From NCBI RefSeq assembly GCF_009905435.1, contig NZ_JAAAMT010000013.1, positions 55,129 through 119,128 of the forward strand: DNA of 64,000 nt, written 5' to 3'. The translations under genes and the position numbers were made by a program. A model generated the notes under the pieces. The model ran no database searches, was not told where the DNA came from, and saw only the letters and a program-made list of their open reading frames with translations. Shown here piece after piece: positions 8,559-17,351 of this stretch (positions within the stretch are counted from its first letter, which is position 1; every line of letters begins with the position of its first letter). This stretch comes from Pseudomonas sp. R5(2019). Its GTDB lineage: Bacteria > Pseudomonadota > Gammaproteobacteria > Pseudomonadales > Pseudomonadaceae.

Positions 8559-9221
8559 TTACTTTCCTACAGTTGGGAAGGACTTGAGGCGATCCAAGAT
8601 CGCGGTGATTTCGCCACCTTCGGACTCGCTCCGAACTGCGGACTTGATGCGGGCGATCAACGCCTGCGCTTCGGACTTGGAGAGGCCAGCGGAATCTCTC
8701 AGCCAACTCTCCGCATCGCGGATGCTTTCGATGGTGTCCATGCTTTTGAGCGTGGAGACGGTGGCCTCTTCGTTGGCCGGAAACGTGCACACGCTGATCT
8801 CGCTCAAGCGCGCGACATTGCGAAATGAGTAGCCGGTGGCGATGGATGTGATATCGCCTTTCGCGGCACTGAAGCCGACCGACATCCCACCGACCGTGCC
8901 GTGAATCATCGCCGCCTTCAGTGCTTCCGACTGAGGATTGCCGGGAGTCAGCTCGCCACGCACGTGCAGCCCTTTGCTGTCCTCGGCCAGATCCAGCCAC
9001 TTGCCGACGGGGATCTCGTTGCGTCGGTGATTGAAGAACATTGCCACAGCGCGAGATTGGGTCTTGAGCGCTTGGGCAAAGGCGCCTGGCTCGATAATGT
9101 CGCCGTCGCCATCAATGACGCCGAACACGCTCGCATAGCCTTCGAAAATGCCTTGCGCGCCGCCGTCGGCGAATTTGATCGAGGCCTGTTCAAAGGCCAG
9201 GGTTTTACAGATGCTCGGCAT
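8559..9221 (-). CDS. HK97-family prohead protease (U35)
   Basis: 220 aa. The motif FFNHRRNEIPVGKW provides the catalytic His near residue 65, and GGMSVGFS provides the Ser near residue 114, as in the U35/S78 herpesvirus-protease-like fold. It processes the capsid delta domain and degrades itself during maturation. It ends 2 bases before the capsid start. The C-terminal 50 residues are probably the self-removed tail. Confidence 0.92.
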   Translation of the reverse strand: MPSICKTLAFEQASIKFADGGAQGIFEGYASVFGVIDGDGDIIEPGAFAQALKTQSRAVAMFFNHRRNEIPVGKWLDLAEDSKGLHVRGELTPGNPQSEALKAAMIHGTVGGMSVGFSAAKGDITSIATGYSFRNVARLSEISVCTFPANEEATVSTLKSMDTIESIRDAESWLRDSAGLSKSEAQALIARIKSAVRSESEGGEITAILDRLKSFPTVGK

Positions 9222-9238
9222 TTCAGCCTCCAGAAAAA

Positions 9239-10510
9239 CTAAACCCCGCTGGGTGCGGGGTTCGTTTGGCCAAGTTGGGTAAGCGGCACGTTCTGCGACT
9301 GCCGGGTTGCGACATCGCCGCCGGGCAGCGGCGGCCTGTTATCGAGACGTCTGCCCTCGTTGACGGTCAGAAGGCCAGCGTCGACGTTGGTCTTCAGGTA
9401 GTTGGCACGGGCAGTGGAGTCGCCACGCAGCAGGCCTTCAAGATTGTGTTCCGCATGGAACCTGCCCAATTCGCCGGGCTTCAAGAGCCAGCGCTCAATG
9501 GCGTATTCCCAGCGATTGAGGTACGGCGACAAGGTGTACTGGAGGAATCCCAGGTTCTGCTGCTCGATGCCGGTGCCCCAGCTGGTCGACTTTTCCACGT
9601 CGCCCACCAGGTGCGGCGGCACGCCGAAGAACCGGGCTAGCTCACTGACCTGAAACTTTCGCGCAGCCATGGTTTCAGCATCCTGCGGGCTGACGCCAAT
9701 GGCTTGCGTGGTAAAACCACCCTCCAGAATCCATAGCCGTTTCTTGACCGGCCCACCGGAGATCTCCTTGAAGTTCTCTTCGACCTGGGCGCGCTGATCT
9801 TTATTGAGCACCTTCCCTTCGCCCGTCATCAGCAGCTGGGGAGACTTTGCGCCATTGGCATAGAAGTCGCGTTGCTGATCTTCCATCGCCACCGCGACGC
9901 CGGCTGTCTTCGCTGCAAATGCGATGGGTGAAAGGCCGACCAGGCCGTTGAATCCGAAACCCTTGAGGTGAAAGATTTCCGTCGGCTTAAAGTCCGCGTA
10001 CTCGCTGTCCCGTCGATACCGGTACACCACGCGCTTGTTTTCGAGCCGAACATCCATATTGACGGACATGAGCGGCATCAAGCTGATGACGTCGCCAACA
10101 CTGTTTCGCTCGATCAGCGCGTAGGCGTTGCCGTAGTAGCAGAGCTGCATGGTCATCGCCTCGCGAAACTCGACAGCGGTCATGTACTGATTCGGGCTGT
10201 AGCGCAGAAGTCGGGCCAGCGGATTGGTCATATCGACCTTCATCCGGTCATCGCCCTTGGTTTCAAAAACATCAAGGGGAAGCCCGGCGGTGACCGTTGA
10301 AATCAGGCGTACGCAGGCGAAAACGGTCGAGATCTGCAGGGATCGCTCGTCGCTGACGACAGAATCACCTACCACTCCAGAGGCGGAAACAGGGCCAGTT
10401 TGCGAGCCCTTATCCGGCGATACCAGACGGCCGCCGACAAAGAAGCTCGCCATGCGCGCCCAGAAGGGACTGCGGGTGCGCAGATCAATGCTGTAGTCGG
10501 TGTCTGCCAT
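9239..10510 (-). CDS. HK97-family portal protein
   Basis: 423 aa. The family pattern includes VFACVRLISTVTAGLPLDVF, LLRYSPNQYMTAVEFREAM and a conserved FGVPPHLVGD segment. It forms the dodecameric ring at the capsid vertex through which DNA is packaged. Its ATG overlaps the terminase stop as TAATG, so the two are coupled. Length is normal for HK97-type portals. Confidence 0.94.
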   Translation of the reverse strand: MADTDYSIDLRTRSPFWARMASFFVGGRLVSPDKGSQTGPVSASGVVGDSVVSDERSLQISTVFACVRLISTVTAGLPLDVFETKGDDRMKVDMTNPLARLLRYSPNQYMTAVEFREAMTMQLCYYGNAYALIERNSVGDVISLMPLMSVNMDVRLENKRVVYRYRRDSEYADFKPTEIFHLKGFGFNGLVGLSPIAFAAKTAGVAVAMEDQQRDFYANGAKSPQLLMTGEGKVLNKDQRAQVEENFKEISGGPVKKRLWILEGGFTTQAIGVSPQDAETMAARKFQVSELARFFGVPPHLVGDVEKSTSWGTGIEQQNLGFLQYTLSPYLNRWEYAIERWLLKPGELGRFHAEHNLEGLLRGDSTARANYLKTNVDAGLLTVNEGRRLDNRPPLPGGDVATRQSQNVPLTQLGQTNPAPSGV

Positions 10511-12231
10511 TACATGCTCATAGGTCTGGAGAGGAAGTCATCGACAGAGCCCTGTACCTCAGCGTTCGCGAGGATCCGGCCTATCGTCATGATCAGCGCT
10601 ACCGCGCCGTCAATTTTGTTGTCGTCGCCCTGCTTAATCGGGCGAACGACGTCATCGTTGCCAGGCAGGTTCTTGCCGATCACGTTGCCGATACACCAGG
10701 TCATGATGGGGTTGCCGTCGTGATGGAACCGGCCGGCCTCAATGGCAGCCTCCAGTTCCTTCATGGGGTCCGACATGTTCGTGTAGTTCTGGGTAATGGT
10801 GATTGGGTTGAACCCTTCATCATCTAGGTCGTGACTCAGGCCCGTGGCCCCGTGTGGGTCGATAGGGCTCTCTCGAATCGGCGCTAGGCGATTGGCTTCC
10901 TTGGTGTCTTCGAGGATCTCGCGATAATCGATCTCCGCACCATCGGTTACGTCCAGGTGCTTGGAGTTAATCCACGCCTGAAAGCGCTCGGACATCCGCT
11001 TGTTGTCGGTGTTGAAAGCGGTGTCATAGGGAACCCAGAATTTCGGGGCAACGCTGTAGTAGTGGTTCTTTCCATCAATGACTCGCCAGAACAGGCGAGC
11101 CCTGGAGTTCATGTCGAGCTTCCGCGCCAGATCGAACCCCGCGTTCCATTCCTGACCCTCGAACTGATCCAGGGTCAATGTGGTGTCTTCGCAAGACTTC
11201 CATCTCTCCATGTTGAAGAAGCCAGATTTCGCGCTCACCCACAGGTTGAGATGCTTGGTTTTGAACTTGTTGGTAAAGCGCGCCGACCGAATTGCCCGGG
11301 CCTGCTGGCTTTCGAGATACTCCTGAAACACCGATATCCCGTGATTGGGGTTGGCCTTGGCCAACATCTTGGGGTCGGTCCAATCATCACCTTCATCGAG
11401 CGTCCAGATCCAGCCGAACAATTCCTCGTCCGGCACAGTGCCCTCCAGCATTTCAATAACCTGGCGGCGCTTGTCGTAGCAGGGGCCTTCGATATCATCG
11501 CCGGCCGTGGTGATGATGAACATCAGCGGCTGGCGTCGAGCGCCCATGCCGGTGATCATGGTGTCGTACTGAGCTGAAGTGGGATGCTCGTGATATTCGT
11601 CGACAATGGCGCAGCTCGGCGATGCGCCGTCACCGGGGTTGCCGATCAGCGGCTCAAAGCGACTGAAGTCCGAAGGGATATTCATGTTCGAGGCGTTGAC
11701 CTCGATACCCGCGGCCTGAATGAGCATCGGTGACTTGCTCACCATCAACTTTGCGGGGCGGAAAACCTCCCAGGCTTGCTTCTCAGTGGTGGCTCCCGAG
11801 TAGACCTCGGCACCGTATTCGCCGTCCGCCACAAACATGCTGATGCCGACGCCACCAGCAACAACGGACTTGCCGTTCTTGCGGGGCACCTCCCAATAGC
11901 TTTCGCGAAACCGACGGTGGCCACCCTTCTTCTTGACCCAGCCGAATGTCACGGCAATGCCGAAAAGCTGCCATCCCTCCAGCGTGATCAGCTGCCGCTT
12001 GAACGCCCATTCGCCTTTCGTGTGTGGCAGCAGCTGGATCAGCCTCAGCTTCTTCTCGGCCTTGGCCGGGTCGAACTTGTAGCGATACCCGCGCTTGCGG
12101 CTGGCTGCCAGGTCGTCGAAATGGCGCTGAATAGCCTGGTGGACATATCGGCAGGCCGGGAATTTTCCACGGAGCACGGACCTTGCCCACGCCATCGCCT
12201 TGTCGACGTTGGGGTAAAGGGCCTTGGTCAT
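10510..12231 (-). CDS. Terminase large subunit (ATPase/nuclease)
   Basis: 573 aa. Walker A appears as PRKNGKS (residues about 116-122) and Walker B as AIVDEYHEH (about 208-216), giving the packaging ATPase. The C-terminal half carries the acidic residues of an RNase H-like nuclease domain, for example GFDLARKLD. It belongs to the terminase_1 (HK97/P27-associated) type and packages DNA with the small subunit. It starts directly after the small subunit stop (TAAATG). Confidence 0.94.
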   Translation of the reverse strand: MTKALYPNVDKAMAWARSVLRGKFPACRYVHQAIQRHFDDLAASRKRGYRYKFDPAKAEKKLRLIQLLPHTKGEWAFKRQLITLEGWQLFGIAVTFGWVKKKGGHRRFRESYWEVPRKNGKSVVAGGVGISMFVADGEYGAEVYSGATTEKQAWEVFRPAKLMVSKSPMLIQAAGIEVNASNMNIPSDFSRFEPLIGNPGDGASPSCAIVDEYHEHPTSAQYDTMITGMGARRQPLMFIITTAGDDIEGPCYDKRRQVIEMLEGTVPDEELFGWIWTLDEGDDWTDPKMLAKANPNHGISVFQEYLESQQARAIRSARFTNKFKTKHLNLWVSAKSGFFNMERWKSCEDTTLTLDQFEGQEWNAGFDLARKLDMNSRARLFWRVIDGKNHYYSVAPKFWVPYDTAFNTDNKRMSERFQAWINSKHLDVTDGAEIDYREILEDTKEANRLAPIRESPIDPHGATGLSHDLDDEGFNPITITQNYTNMSDPMKELEAAIEAGRFHHDGNPIMTWCIGNVIGKNLPGNDDVVRPIKQGDDNKIDGAVALIMTIGRILANAEVQGSVDDFLSRPMSM

Positions 12232-12717
12232 TTATGAGCTCAGTAGTTGGGCGAATTCGTTGGTGGCTTTTTCCTTGTTACCCCCGATCAACCGGGTTCG
12301 GCTTGAAGGATCCAGGCCCAGCAGCGACCCGAAGGTCACCATCTGGCGCATGGTTTCGTTGGCAGCGGTGAGCGCGGGATTCTTCACCGGCCCGCCGGTC
12401 GCACCCGCAACGACGATGCCATGCTCGACGATGGATGCCTGGGCCATCCGCCAGTTGTCGTACGCAACACAGAATGCCTCGACGTTGTGCAAGTCGGTCA
12501 GTGCCACAACGTTTTCGCGCAACAGCTCGGGCACGATCATCTTCCACATGGCGGCCGCGCGCTCGCTCAGCCAGTCCGGCGGATCGACGTCGGTGATCTT
12601 GGAAAACTGCGGCTCGGCGGTGTTCAGTGCCCGCTTTCCGGGGTTGCCGGCGAGCTGTTTCTTGGCCGTCGGCTTGGGTTTGCGACCACGGCCGGCGACC
12701 GTGGCGGTGCCTCCCAT
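12232..12717 (-). CDS. P27-family terminase small subunit
   Basis: 161 aa. The N-terminus is Gly/Lys/Pro rich (GRGRKPKPTAKKQLAGNPGK), the hallmark of P27-type small terminases, followed by helices around DPPDWLSERAAAMWK. It recognises the packaging site and recruits the large subunit. The HNH gene upstream is the usual partner for this terminase type. The gene ends one base before the large subunit start. Confidence 0.9.
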   Translation of the reverse strand: MGGTATVAGRGRKPKPTAKKQLAGNPGKRALNTAEPQFSKITDVDPPDWLSERAAAMWKMIVPELLRENVVALTDLHNVEAFCVAYDNWRMAQASIVEHGIVVAGATGGPVKNPALTAANETMRQMVTFGSLLGLDPSSRTRLIGGNKEKATNEFAQLLSS

Positions 12718-12877
12718 CGCGCAACTCCTGAATTTTTAATTTCGCGGGTGTGAAAAATCGATTGAGGGCGCGGTCTAGAAGCGAAAAGGCCTGAACTTTC
12801 GACCCTCCCCCTCCCCTCAAACGCGAAATCCTCTCATTTGCACCATTTTCGACCCATTTTGGTGCATTTTCGTGGCT
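12718..12877 (-). other. Candidate cos/packaging region (non-coding)
   Basis: This 160-base gap between the HNH endonuclease and the small terminase is where HNH/P27 phages carry cos. It holds a pyrimidine-rich run (CCCTCCCCCTCCCCTC, about 12803-12818 on the plus strand), an inverted repeat TGCACC/GGTGCA (12839-12844 and 12861-12866) and repeated ATTTTCG motifs. The exact nick positions cannot be read from sequence alone. Confidence 0.4.
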
Positions 12878-13252
12878 TCACCGCCGCGCATTGCCAAACC
12901 CACCATCCTCGGCTGCCGTTTTGACCGAATGGCACGGGCCGCACAGGCTCTGCCAGTTGGTGCTGTCCCAGAACAGGCTCATGTCGCCCTTGTGGGGCGT
13001 GATGTGATCGACGTCTGTAGCCTGAGTTACCCGGTCACGGGCCGCACAGTGAACGCAGAGCGGATGCTTGCGCAGGTAGCCCTTGCGTGCCTGCTGCCAC
13101 TTGTAGTTGTAGCCACGGCTTGAACTGCTCTCTCGCGGCTTCTCCCGGTGCACACTGTTGAGCAGGTGCAGGTGGTCGTCGCAGTACCGGGCATTGCGGG
13201 TCAGCGCCTTGCAGCCTTGGGCATTGCATGGCTTCTGTGGCCTCAGCGGCAT
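12878..13252 (-). CDS. HNH endonuclease (packaging accessory)
   Basis: 124 aa. The HNH core is visible as VDHITPHKGD, then NWQSLCGPCHSVK. Cys pairs HPLCVHC and LCGPC form the zinc-binding ribbon. In HK97-type phages an HNH protein beside terminase assists cos cleavage. Its start overlaps the end of the preceding 59-aa gene by 10 bases. Confidence 0.92.
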   Translation of the reverse strand: MPLRPQKPCNAQGCKALTRNARYCDDHLHLLNSVHREKPRESSSSRGYNYKWQQARKGYLRKHPLCVHCAARDRVTQATDVDHITPHKGDMSLFWDSTNWQSLCGPCHSVKTAAEDGGFGNARR

Positions 13253-13422
13253 GGCGTGCCATCCATGTACGTGAGCGGCTGAGCTTCTGGATCCTCAGGC
13301 TCGCTCTCGGCTAGAGCCTGGATCAGCAGCACCTGGTTGCTCGCGATCTGCTGGAGCAGCTCGGTCTGCTTCACCTGCTCTGCCAACATGCTTTCCAGTA
13401 AAGAGTTCGCGTGCTCGTTCAT
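13243..13422 (-). CDS. Small conserved phage protein upstream of HNH gene
   Basis: 59 aa, starting MNEHANSLLESMLAEQVKQ, with ribosome site AGGTGG 6 bases before the ATG. It is almost all helix with a Gln/Leu-rich heptad-like stretch (residues 8-40), suggesting a short coiled coil, and ends LTYMDGTPCR. The 3' end overlaps the HNH start. No family function is known to me. Possible roles are a lysis accessory or a packaging accessory. Confidence 0.65.
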   Translation of the reverse strand: MNEHANSLLESMLAEQVKQTELLQQIASNQVLLIQALAESEPEDPEAQPLTYMDGTPCR

Positions 13423-13482
13423 GCGCCACCTGCACCCACTTGATCATTCGTTCACGCCTTGCGGCGCACCCAGCGCAGGCCA

Positions 13483-13695
13483 TCAGCCGGACTGCTTGGT
13501 GGTCCCGGGCAGCTTCGGCTGCAGGATCACTCGCGCGATCATCACGACCACACCCAGGACGGCGTAGGCCGCCGGCGGCAGCACCGCCTGCAGCTGGGGC
13601 ATCAGCTGCTCTGCCACACCAAGGGCCACAACCGCGCCGCCTACCTGGACGCTGCTCATCTTCCAGGCTTCTTTCCAGTTATCGATTAATTGCAT
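13483..13695 (-). CDS. Small membrane protein, probable holin or antiholin
   Basis: 70 aa from ATG 13695, with GGAG just upstream. Two hydrophobic stretches are seen: VGGAVVALGVAEQL (about 19-32) and VLPPAAYAVLGVVVMIARVI (about 37-56). The positively charged C-terminus is typical of holins. It begins next to the stop of the larger holin gene, so the two probably act as a pair in membrane lysis. Which of them is the effector is not determinable. Confidence 0.65.
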   Translation of the reverse strand: MQLIDNWKEAWKMSSVQVGGAVVALGVAEQLMPQLQAVLPPAAYAVLGVVVMIARVILQPKLPGTTKQSG

Positions 13696-13697
13696 GG

Positions 13698-14027
13698 TCA
13701 CTCCTGCCGCTTGGGCAATTTGAAGTCGGTGAATCGATCAGCCAGGGAGGCAACCTTCTTCACGCCGAGAGTGCCAATGCAGGCACCCAGCGCAGCCGCA
13801 AGGCTCGATGGCAGGTTGAAGTACTCGAGCAGCGGGAAGGCGCCGGCTGTGAACGCTCCGCACAGGCAGGCCTCAAGAAACGCCTGGCGCCGCCCACCTC
13901 CACCGTAGATAACTCGAAGAAACGCGATCCAGCAGGACAAGGCGGCGGCACACAAAAGCGGCGAATGCTGACTGAGCCAGGCGAGCGCAATCGCCCAAGT
14001 TTCTGGTTTGTCTGGCATCTGGGGCAT
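13698..14027 (-). CDS. Lambda-family phage holin
   Basis: 109 aa from ATG 14027 (GGAGGATATGAG upstream); the longer frame reads through two terminators and is not used. Three hydrophobic helices are visible: about residues 11-35, 47-65 and 72-92. The family pattern WIAFLRVIYGGGGRRQ and the CIGTLGVKKV segment are typical of lambda-family holins. It forms membrane holes to release or activate the lysin. No endolysin gene is adjacent. Confidence 0.85.
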   Translation of the reverse strand: MPQMPDKPETWAIALAWLSQHSPLLCAAALSCWIAFLRVIYGGGGRRQAFLEACLCGAFTAGAFPLLEYFNLPSSLAAALGACIGTLGVKKVASLADRFTDFKLPKRQE

Positions 14028-14129
14028 CTCATATCCTCCCGCGCAGGGAGTCGGGAAAGAAGGCCCGCGCCGGGCTGATTGGGTCGGCTGCAACAGCACT
14101 CCCAGCTCGGAGCGATGGGTGTGGTTGAG

Positions 14130-14165
14130 CCGAAAAACGAAAAAGCCCCGCACATTGGCGAGGCT
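14130..14165 (-). terminator. Rho-independent terminator downstream of the lipoprotein gene (second of two)
   Basis: On the minus strand an 8-bp stem (AGCCTCGC with GCGGGGCT, one G-T pair) is followed by TTTTCGTTTTT. It lies after the first terminator and isolates the lipoprotein transcript from the lysis genes. Confidence 0.85.
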
Positions 14166-14172
14166 CATAATC

Positions 14173-14199
14173 GAAAAGCCCAGCGCTAAGGCTGGGCTC
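14173..14199 (-). terminator. Rho-independent terminator directly after the lipoprotein gene
   Basis: Minus-strand stem AGCCCAGC/GCTGGGCT (8 bp, loop of 6) followed by TTTTC, starting 16 bases after the stop codon. Confidence 0.85.
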
Positions 14200-14214
14200 A
14201 AGAAGTCTTGAATC

Positions 14215-14574
14215 TTACGCCCTGGCTTCGCAGCCCGGACGCGAGGTGTCGAGGATCAGATCTCCCTCAACTCGGAATCCGATCATGCCGAACAAAAAAG
14301 AGTGGTTCAGCTGGCTCATGACCACATCGGTGAGGCCTACAGCGCACTTATCCTGCTGAATGGCGTGGTCCATCGCTGTTTTCATGTTCGGAATACCGGT
14401 AGGGAAAATGATTACCGGATAGTTGTCCTCACCGGTGACACGAGGACCTTTCACGAACTTCGAGGAATTGATGTTGTAGTTCTTGGTGCTGGCGACGGTC
14501 ATGTCAGCGACACGGACTGTACAGCCCGAAACAACTGCGGCGGTAGCGATTACTGCGAGCAGAGCTTTCTTCAT
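14215..14574 (-). CDS. Prophage-encoded lipoprotein (autonomous moron)
   Basis: 119 aa. The signal peptide MKKALLAVIATAAVVSGC ends in a lipobox with Cys at residue 18, so it should be lipid-anchored in the envelope. The body begins TVRVADMTVASTKNYN and has two further Cys (near residues 77 and 115). Ribosome site GGAGGG precedes the ATG. A promoter lies immediately upstream and two terminators downstream, so it can be expressed in the lysogen independently of late control. Similar lipoproteins occur in Pseudomonas, but I know no defined function. A lysogenic conversion role is inferred. Confidence 0.8.
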   Translation of the reverse strand: MKKALLAVIATAAVVSGCTVRVADMTVASTKNYNINSSKFVKGPRVTGEDNYPVIIFPTGIPNMKTAMDHAIQQDKCAVGLTDVVMSQLNHSFLFGMIGFRVEGDLILDTSRPGCEARA

Positions 14575-14599
14575 GGATCCCTCCTAAGTGAGGGCCCGG

Positions 14600-14628
14600 A
14601 ATATAGCAAAACGCCATCTCATAAACAA
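14600..14628 (-). promoter_or_regulatory. Sigma70-type promoter of the lipoprotein moron
   Basis: On the minus strand TTGTTT and TATATT are separated by exactly 17 bases, 26 bases upstream of the ATG. They sit between a terminator on the upstream side and the ribosome site. Confidence 0.65.
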
Positions 14629-14652
14629 AAAACCCGGCACTTAGGCCGGGAT
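14627..14652 (-). terminator. Rho-independent terminator after the Q-position gene
   Basis: CCCGGC-CTAAGT-GCCGGG followed by TTTTTTG on the minus strand. It separates the upstream operon from the lipoprotein gene. Confidence 0.85.
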
Positions 14653-14724
14653 TTTTGCGGTCACTCCTCAACACGCGCAGGAATGACAGGATGGGGAAAT
14701 AATCGGCCATGCGGCCATTTGATG

Positions 14725-15303
14725 TCAAGCAGCACTTTGCAAAGAAAGCCCCTCGAACTCAAGTAACTGTCCAGCATGGCGCAGCGCCTCACCCACCATC
14801 TCCTCCAGGGTGTCATCTATGCCCTTCTTCCAGCGGCGGCGCGTGCGCTCCGGACGCGCTTCGGGGTCCCAGCGGTTGACGTCGTAGAACTCGGCGGGCA
14901 ACACAATCATGTCGGTGGAGCGCTTACCATCCGCTCCCTTCAGCCGCGGGATGGCCCAGGCTGTCACCGCATTGATAATGAACAGCTTCGGAGCGTGCGA
15001 GGCAATCAGCGGATGAAGCCCGGCTACTGCCTGGACCTTGCTGACGCGGTGCGTGCTGTACTTGGCGACCAGGGCATGCCAATGGCGCGGGCTCAATTGA
15101 CTGTGCAGGCGCGCATACACCCAGCAGTCGGCATCCATGCGGCTGATTTCGCCTTGAGACACTGAACGGCCGAGCGTGGCCAGGTCATGGCCGTCCTCAC
15201 TGCCGGGCTCGTAAAGTTTCTGCCAGGCCTGCTTGCTGGTGTTGTCGATTGCCTCGGCAGCCAAAGCCGAAACGACTGCGCTCAATACGCTGCTGTAGAT
15301 CAT
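14725..15303 (-). CDS. Phage protein in the late-regulator (Q) position
   Basis: 192 aa, starting MIYSSVLSAVVSALAAEAID. It contains WVYARLHSQLSPRHWHALVAKY in broken form (about residues 61-82) and a basic segment RPERTRRRWKKG (near 153-164) that could bind nucleic acid. It is the last gene of the replication/nin block and precedes the lysis genes, which is where lambdoid phages place the Q antiterminator. The family is not recognised with certainty, so a Q-like role is inferred from position only. A strong terminator follows it. Confidence 0.55.
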   Translation of the reverse strand: MIYSSVLSAVVSALAAEAIDNTSKQAWQKLYEPGSEDGHDLATLGRSVSQGEISRMDADCWVYARLHSQLSPRHWHALVAKYSTHRVSKVQAVAGLHPLIASHAPKLFIINAVTAWAIPRLKGADGKRSTDMIVLPAEFYDVNRWDPEARPERTRRRWKKGIDDTLEEMVGEALRHAGQLLEFEGLSLQSAA

Positions 15304-15313
15304 GTCCTTCCCC

Positions 15314-15634
15314 TCAATCCCCGGTGTAGTTCGAACCGCCTGCTCCGAGGCGGTTGTTCCGTTCGTAGTGCTGCTCGATGCCGGTGGCCGGCGCCGGGCG
15401 CTTCAATGCATCAATTTGCCGCTGTGCTGCCTGCAACATGAGGCTCAGCTGGGTCACCAGTTCACGCTCCTCCAGCGCTTCTCCGGTACCCGCCGCGACC
15501 CACCCCGAGGCGTTGCACTGGACACATTCCAACTCGTGAAACACCCCTTTGATGACCGCCTTGCCACGACATGCCGGGCACTGGGCCAGGTTGATCTGCT
15601 GCTTGCTGAAGGCGGGGCCGTGACTCTTTTTCAC
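15314..15634 (-). CDS. Phage zinc-ribbon protein
   Basis: 106 aa. CPACRGKAVI and ECVQCNASGW place four Cys at about 19, 22, 37 and 40, a classic zinc ribbon. A Gln/Leu-rich helix follows (LVTQLSLMLQAAQRQIDAL). It overlaps the recombinase gene by 4 bases (ATGA). Function is not known. It lies in the nin-like block, where small nucleic-acid-binding proteins are common. Confidence 0.7.
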   Translation of the reverse strand: MKKSHGPAFSKQQINLAQCPACRGKAVIKGVFHELECVQCNASGWVAAGTGEALEERELVTQLSLMLQAAQRQIDALKRPAPATGIEQHYERNNRLGAGGSNYTGD

Positions 15635-16926
15635 CCTTTCAAATCCTCGCCTATGGTTGTTTCGTCAGTAGTCTTACAGCCCATGTCCTGCGCGGCCTCC
15701 AGCCCATTTACCGAATCTTTGTTTCCACCCTCCTCCAACCCGTGAATGACGACAAAACCCTTGCCGTCGAGATGGGCATGCCATTGCTCCAGGGCAATGC
15801 GCTTGCGCTCCTCCACGGTGGTGTGGATGTAGGCCTGCACGTTGTGACCCATCGCGTGGTTGATCAGCATCTCGCCAATCAGGAAGTCGATACCCAGGTC
15901 AGCCCAGCCGGTGCGGGCCAGCTTGCGCAAGTCATGGCTGGTCCACTCGCCCTGCCCTAGCCGGGTGAACACGGCGCTGGCCTGGCCTTCGCTGAGGGGC
16001 TTGCCCTTGTGGGAGCGAAACACCTGATTTCCGTCGTAGCCGTCGGCCTTCTGCGCCTCGCGGTACCGGATTAACAGGGCGCACACCTGATCGGTCAGTG
16101 GGAGCGAGTGCTCGACGCGGGTCTTGGTGTGCTCGGCCGGGATGTACCAGGTGCGCTCTGCAATGCTGATGTGCGACCACAGCGCCATGCGGGTCTCGCC
16201 GACCCGAGTGCCGTGGCACAGCATCAGCAGCGCCAGCATCGCGTCGGCCGGCGCTTCACGGTGCACCTCGGCGAGCTGGGCCAGCAGGCTGTCGATCTGC
16301 ACGCCGCGCAGCCTGGCCGCCTTGGCCTTGATCTTGGTCTTCGAGAAGTCGCTGAACTTGATCCCGGCCATGGGGTTGCTCGGGATCATTCCAAGGGTGT
16401 ACGCCTGACGGCAGGACACCACCAGCAGGCCAAAGATCAGCCGCACGAACTCCAGCGACAAGGTCTCCTGAAGCGGCCACATCAGCTGGGTATCCAAGGT
16501 GCCGTGGCGAACCTCCGTCAATGCCAAGCCACCCACGCGCGGGATCAGGTGGCAGGCGATCGCCGACTTGGCCGTGGCCTTGCGCTTGGCCGACAGATTG
16601 CGGTCACGGCTCATGCGGTCGGAGTACCAGACCAGCAGCTCGCCCAGCGTGGCCCACGGCGACACCGAGGCGCTGGCCTGGTGATCAGCCGAGAGCCGCT
16701 GACGGAGATCGGGCAGCGCGGCGAGCACCGCCTTGGCGGACAGGTCGGGATAGGCACCGATGCGGTTCCACTTCTTGCGCACCACCAAGCTCCAGGTCCC
16801 ACGCGGACGGGCCTCGGTGAAGCGGAAGTACAGGCCAGGGTGTCGAGGGTCACGCATCAGCACGGCAGCTGGATCATCGGCCCGCCGGCGAATCTCGGCA
16901 TCAGAAAAGGAAGTGACAACGGTCAT
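15631..16926 (-). CDS. Second tyrosine recombinase, internal to the prophage
   Basis: 431 aa from ATG 16926, which overlaps the VRR-NUC stop as ATGA. The full catalytic set is present: Arg in CHGTRVGE, Lys in EHTKTRVEH, HDLRK, His in NHAMGHN and Tyr in QAYIHTT. The N-terminal part (1-120) resembles a DNA-binding domain with basic patches. It lies far from attR and inside the late-early operon, unlike the integrase at 31708. A role in resolving phage multimers or recombining another site is possible, but nothing here identifies the target. Confidence 0.85.
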   Translation of the reverse strand: MTVVTSFSDAEIRRRADDPAAVLMRDPRHPGLYFRFTEARPRGTWSLVVRKKWNRIGAYPDLSAKAVLAALPDLRQRLSADHQASASVSPWATLGELLVWYSDRMSRDRNLSAKRKATAKSAIACHLIPRVGGLALTEVRHGTLDTQLMWPLQETLSLEFVRLIFGLLVVSCRQAYTLGMIPSNPMAGIKFSDFSKTKIKAKAARLRGVQIDSLLAQLAEVHREAPADAMLALLMLCHGTRVGETRMALWSHISIAERTWYIPAEHTKTRVEHSLPLTDQVCALLIRYREAQKADGYDGNQVFRSHKGKPLSEGQASAVFTRLGQGEWTSHDLRKLARTGWADLGIDFLIGEMLINHAMGHNVQAYIHTTVEERKRIALEQWHAHLDGKGFVVIHGLEEGGNKDSVNGLEAAQDMGCKTTDETTIGEDLKG

Positions 16927-17351
16927 GCGGCCACCACTGTCGGCGTGAGTCGCAGGTAGGCGCGGAGCTGCTCCATGGCGTCGAAGTGCCCACGGCACAC
17001 CACCGCCAGATAGCCCTGCTCGTTGAGTCGGCGCAGGCAAGCCGATTGGCTGGGCGATACCGGCGCCGGCTCGACGGTCGCCTTGAACTCGATGTACAGG
17101 CCGAAATACCCGCCACGGGCCATCGGCAGCACCAAGTCAGGAATCCCGGCCTTGACGCCCTGGGCTTTGAGCTTGCTCGCCACGGCCTTCACCCGGTGCC
17201 CGCCGTTGGGAACGTGGTAGATCAGGTCGAACACCGCCGGATAGCGCAGTTCGATTTCTTTCATCAGCACGGCCTGCTCCTGGCCTTCGCGATCCTCGCG
17301 TTTTGCTCGGGGCTGCTTCTCTCCGAGCGGCTTCACCTTGAATGGTTTCAT
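16923..17351 (-). CDS. VRR-NUC domain nuclease
   Basis: 142 aa. The VRR-NUC catalytic pattern is seen as Glu in GQEQAVLMKEIE, then HVPNGGHR, GIPDLVLP and YIEFKA. These PD-(D/E)XK-type nucleases cut DNA, often branched structures, and phages carry them in nin-type regions. The N-terminus is very basic. It overlaps both neighbours by 4 bases. Confidence 0.9.
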   Translation of the reverse strand: MKPFKVKPLGEKQPRAKREDREGQEQAVLMKEIELRYPAVFDLIYHVPNGGHRVKAVASKLKAQGVKAGIPDLVLPMARGGYFGLYIEFKATVEPAPVSPSQSACLRRLNEQGYLAVVCRGHFDAMEQLRAYLRLTPTVVAA

